Assembly (NCBI RefSeq): GCF_011305995.1 | Contig: NZ_CP049910.1 | Coordinates: forward strand, 6,214,501 to 6,278,500 | Length of the DNA: 64,000 bases | Origin: Diaphorobacter sp. HDW4A | GTDB lineage: Bacteria > Pseudomonadota > Gammaproteobacteria > Burkholderiales > Burkholderiaceae_C | Direction of reading: 5' to 3' | Translations under genes and position numbers: made by a program | Notes under the pieces: model-generated | Databases searched by the model: none | Told to the model about the DNA's origin: nothing | The model's input: the letters and a program-made list of their open reading frames with translations, nothing else | In this document: one piece after another, positions 62,931 through 64,000 of the stretch | Numbering within the stretch: position 1 is the first letter of the stretch | Layout of the letters: each line of letters opens with the position of its first letter

Positions 62931-64000
62931 TCAGCGCGCGTCGAGCCGAGGCAGGTTGAGCACCGACATCAGGCGGATCAGATCGGCCTGCCGGTTCACG
63001 CCGGTCTTTGCGAAGATGGATTTGATCTGGATACGCACGGTGCCTGCGGTGGCTCCGGTGCGCTGCGCGATCTGCTTGGGCACCTCGCCCTGATTGAGCG
63101 CTAGCGCGACGCGTGACTCGGCGGGCGTGAGGCCGTAGAGCTGTTGCAGCAGGTACTGGTGTTCGAGATGCACCGAGTGCGGCTCGCTCAGCAGCGCGAG
63201 AGCAAGTGGGCGTGACCAGCGGTTGAACTGCTGCATTCGAGCGGGCAACGGCAGCACGAGAATCTGTAGTGGTGCCTGTTCCTGCGCGGTGGGGAGCACG
63301 ACGCCGCCTGCGAGCGCGGGGCCTTGTTTTCCGCAGGCTGAGCGCAGAAGCTGTGTGAAATGCCCGGCACGCAAACCTGCGGGCTGCAGGCAGCCTTGCC
63401 TTACGGCGAGCTGCGGGCGGCGCTGCATCAGGCGCTCGGCTTCGGCATTGGTCATGAGGATGCAGCTCTGTTCATCCAGAACCACAAGGGCAACATGCAG
63501 TTGATCGAGCACCAGGGACGCGAGTCCGGCCTTCTCCGTGAGCTGCTGCATGTGCATGCGGATGCGCACGGCTCGCTGGACATGCGGCACAAAGCGGCTG
63601 AAGTTCGAAAGATCGTCTGATGTGTAGTGCGGCTGGCGCAAGCGTCGTTGAAATGACAGAAAAGCTTCGGTGGTGTCCGTGCTCACCAGACGATTGCAGA
63701 GCACGGTGGAGACGTCGTTGCGGAGCACAAAATCCTGATAGTACGCACTTTGGCGAATTTTTTGTTCACCCAGATCTCGCTGATCCAGATACCAGCCTCC
63801 CAAAGGAATGGATTCGGCGAATGGAACAGCTTCGTCGAACTGGTGGTAGTGGCTGTTGTAGACGTCCATGACCTCGGACGCCATGCCGACCGTTTCGCGG
63901 ATGGCGTTCGTGGCCGTCTGTTTGTTGAATACCACGATGGATGCCATCGGGCTCTGCGTGACGCTCGAAATGCTGCGAAGCGCATCGCTCCACCCTTCGT
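62931..64000 (-). CDS. LuxR-type (HTH) transcriptional regulator, cut by the window edge
   Basis: The C-terminus holds a LuxR/GerE helix-turn-helix: LTPAESRVALALNQGEVPKQIAQRTG, then TVRIQIKSIFAKTGVNRQADLIRL. The large N-terminal part looks like a PAS-type sensor (ASIVVFNKQTATNAIRE; YLDQRDLGEQKIRQSAYYQDFVL). A possible ATG lies at 63947, but the frame remains open upstream to the end of the window, and the residues there look like part of the same domain. The gene is therefore probably incomplete here. The ligand is unknown. It is divergent from nothing visible and is followed by the lipoprotein gene on the same strand. Confidence 0.85.
   Translation of the reverse strand, partial: EGWSDALRSISSVTQSPMASIVVFNKQTATNAIRETVGMASEVMDVYNSHYHQFDEAVPFAESIPLGGWYLDQRDLGEQKIRQSAYYQDFVLRNDVSTVLCNRLVSTDTTEAFLSFQRRLRQPHYTSDDLSNFSRFVPHVQRAVRIRMHMQQLTEKAGLASLVLDQLHVALVVLDEQSCILMTNAEAERLMQRRPQLAVRQGCLQPAGLRAGHFTQLLRSACGKQGPALAGGVVLPTAQEQAPLQILVLPLPARMQQFNRWSRPLALALLSEPHSVHLEHQYLLQQLYGLTPAESRVALALNQGEVPKQIAQRTGATAGTVRIQIKSIFAKTGVNRQADLIRLMSVLNLPRLDAR

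Noticed and set aside
1..64000. CRISPR arrays, rRNA genes or insertion sequences
   Set aside because: No regularly spaced short repeats, no rRNA-like stretches and no transposase motifs were seen in any frame.

Overview
The window looks like a chromosomal segment of a GC-rich betaproteobacterium, most likely Burkholderiales/Comamonadaceae. The evidence is the gene neighbourhoods: thiD/hemL/rubredoxin beside a pilGHIJ-chpA cluster, yqgE-yqgF-pyrR-pyrB-pyrC-like-plsC, dusB-fis-purH, a Bug-family receptor next to nadC, and codon use rich in GC at third positions. Genus is not assigned; this placement is inference.

Region by region. 1-10.3 kb is an accessory island. It holds a type I restriction-modification operon (hsdM-hsdS-hsdR), a convergent serine recombinase, an orphan protein, and a tyrosine integrase whose promoter side abuts ychF. 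A 54-bp inverted fragment of a foreign ychF lies between integrase and ychF. 10.3-22.4 kb is core: ychF, a secreted M20 peptidase, a NadQ-like Nudix regulator, a LysE exporter, nadC, a Bug/TctC receptor, an exported protein, a YqaA-like membrane protein, dusB-fis, purH and a membrane cytochrome c. 23-30.4 kb carries a PhoD-like lipoprotein phosphatase and, divergently, a cobalamin riboswitch followed by a complete corrinoid uptake operon (TonB receptor, binding protein, permease, ATPase). 30.4-32.9 kb holds hemL, a thiD-like kinase and rubredoxin. 32.9-43.1 kb is the type IV pilus chemotaxis-like operon pilG-pilH-pilI-pilJ-chpA.

43.7-48.9 kb is a tight run: yqgE, yqgF, pyrR, pyrB, a dihydroorotase-like gene without its metal-binding His pair, plsC and an ArsC-like gene. 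49.1-51 kb contains an unusual fusion of an ABC ATPase to a Cys-based protein phosphatase, followed by a small roadblock/LC7-like gene; I regard this as the most interesting protein-coding system here. 51-57 kb holds a Do-family protease, a QseBC-like two-component pair, a cardiolipin-synthase-like protein and a pirin. 57-64 kb holds small hypotheticals, tRNA-Arg(CCU), a three-gene ABC-2 exporter, a lipoprotein and a LuxR-type regulator cut by the right edge.

Two non-coding structures stand out. One is a pair of about 510-bp elements at 22.45-22.96 and 43.13-43.64 kb. They are inverted relative to each other, each is a large imperfect palindrome, and neither has a recognisable gene. The other is a pair of operator-like palindromes of identical architecture around the nadC promoter and start codon, fitting control by the nearby NadQ-like regulator. 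All calls rest on reading the sequence; no database search was run.
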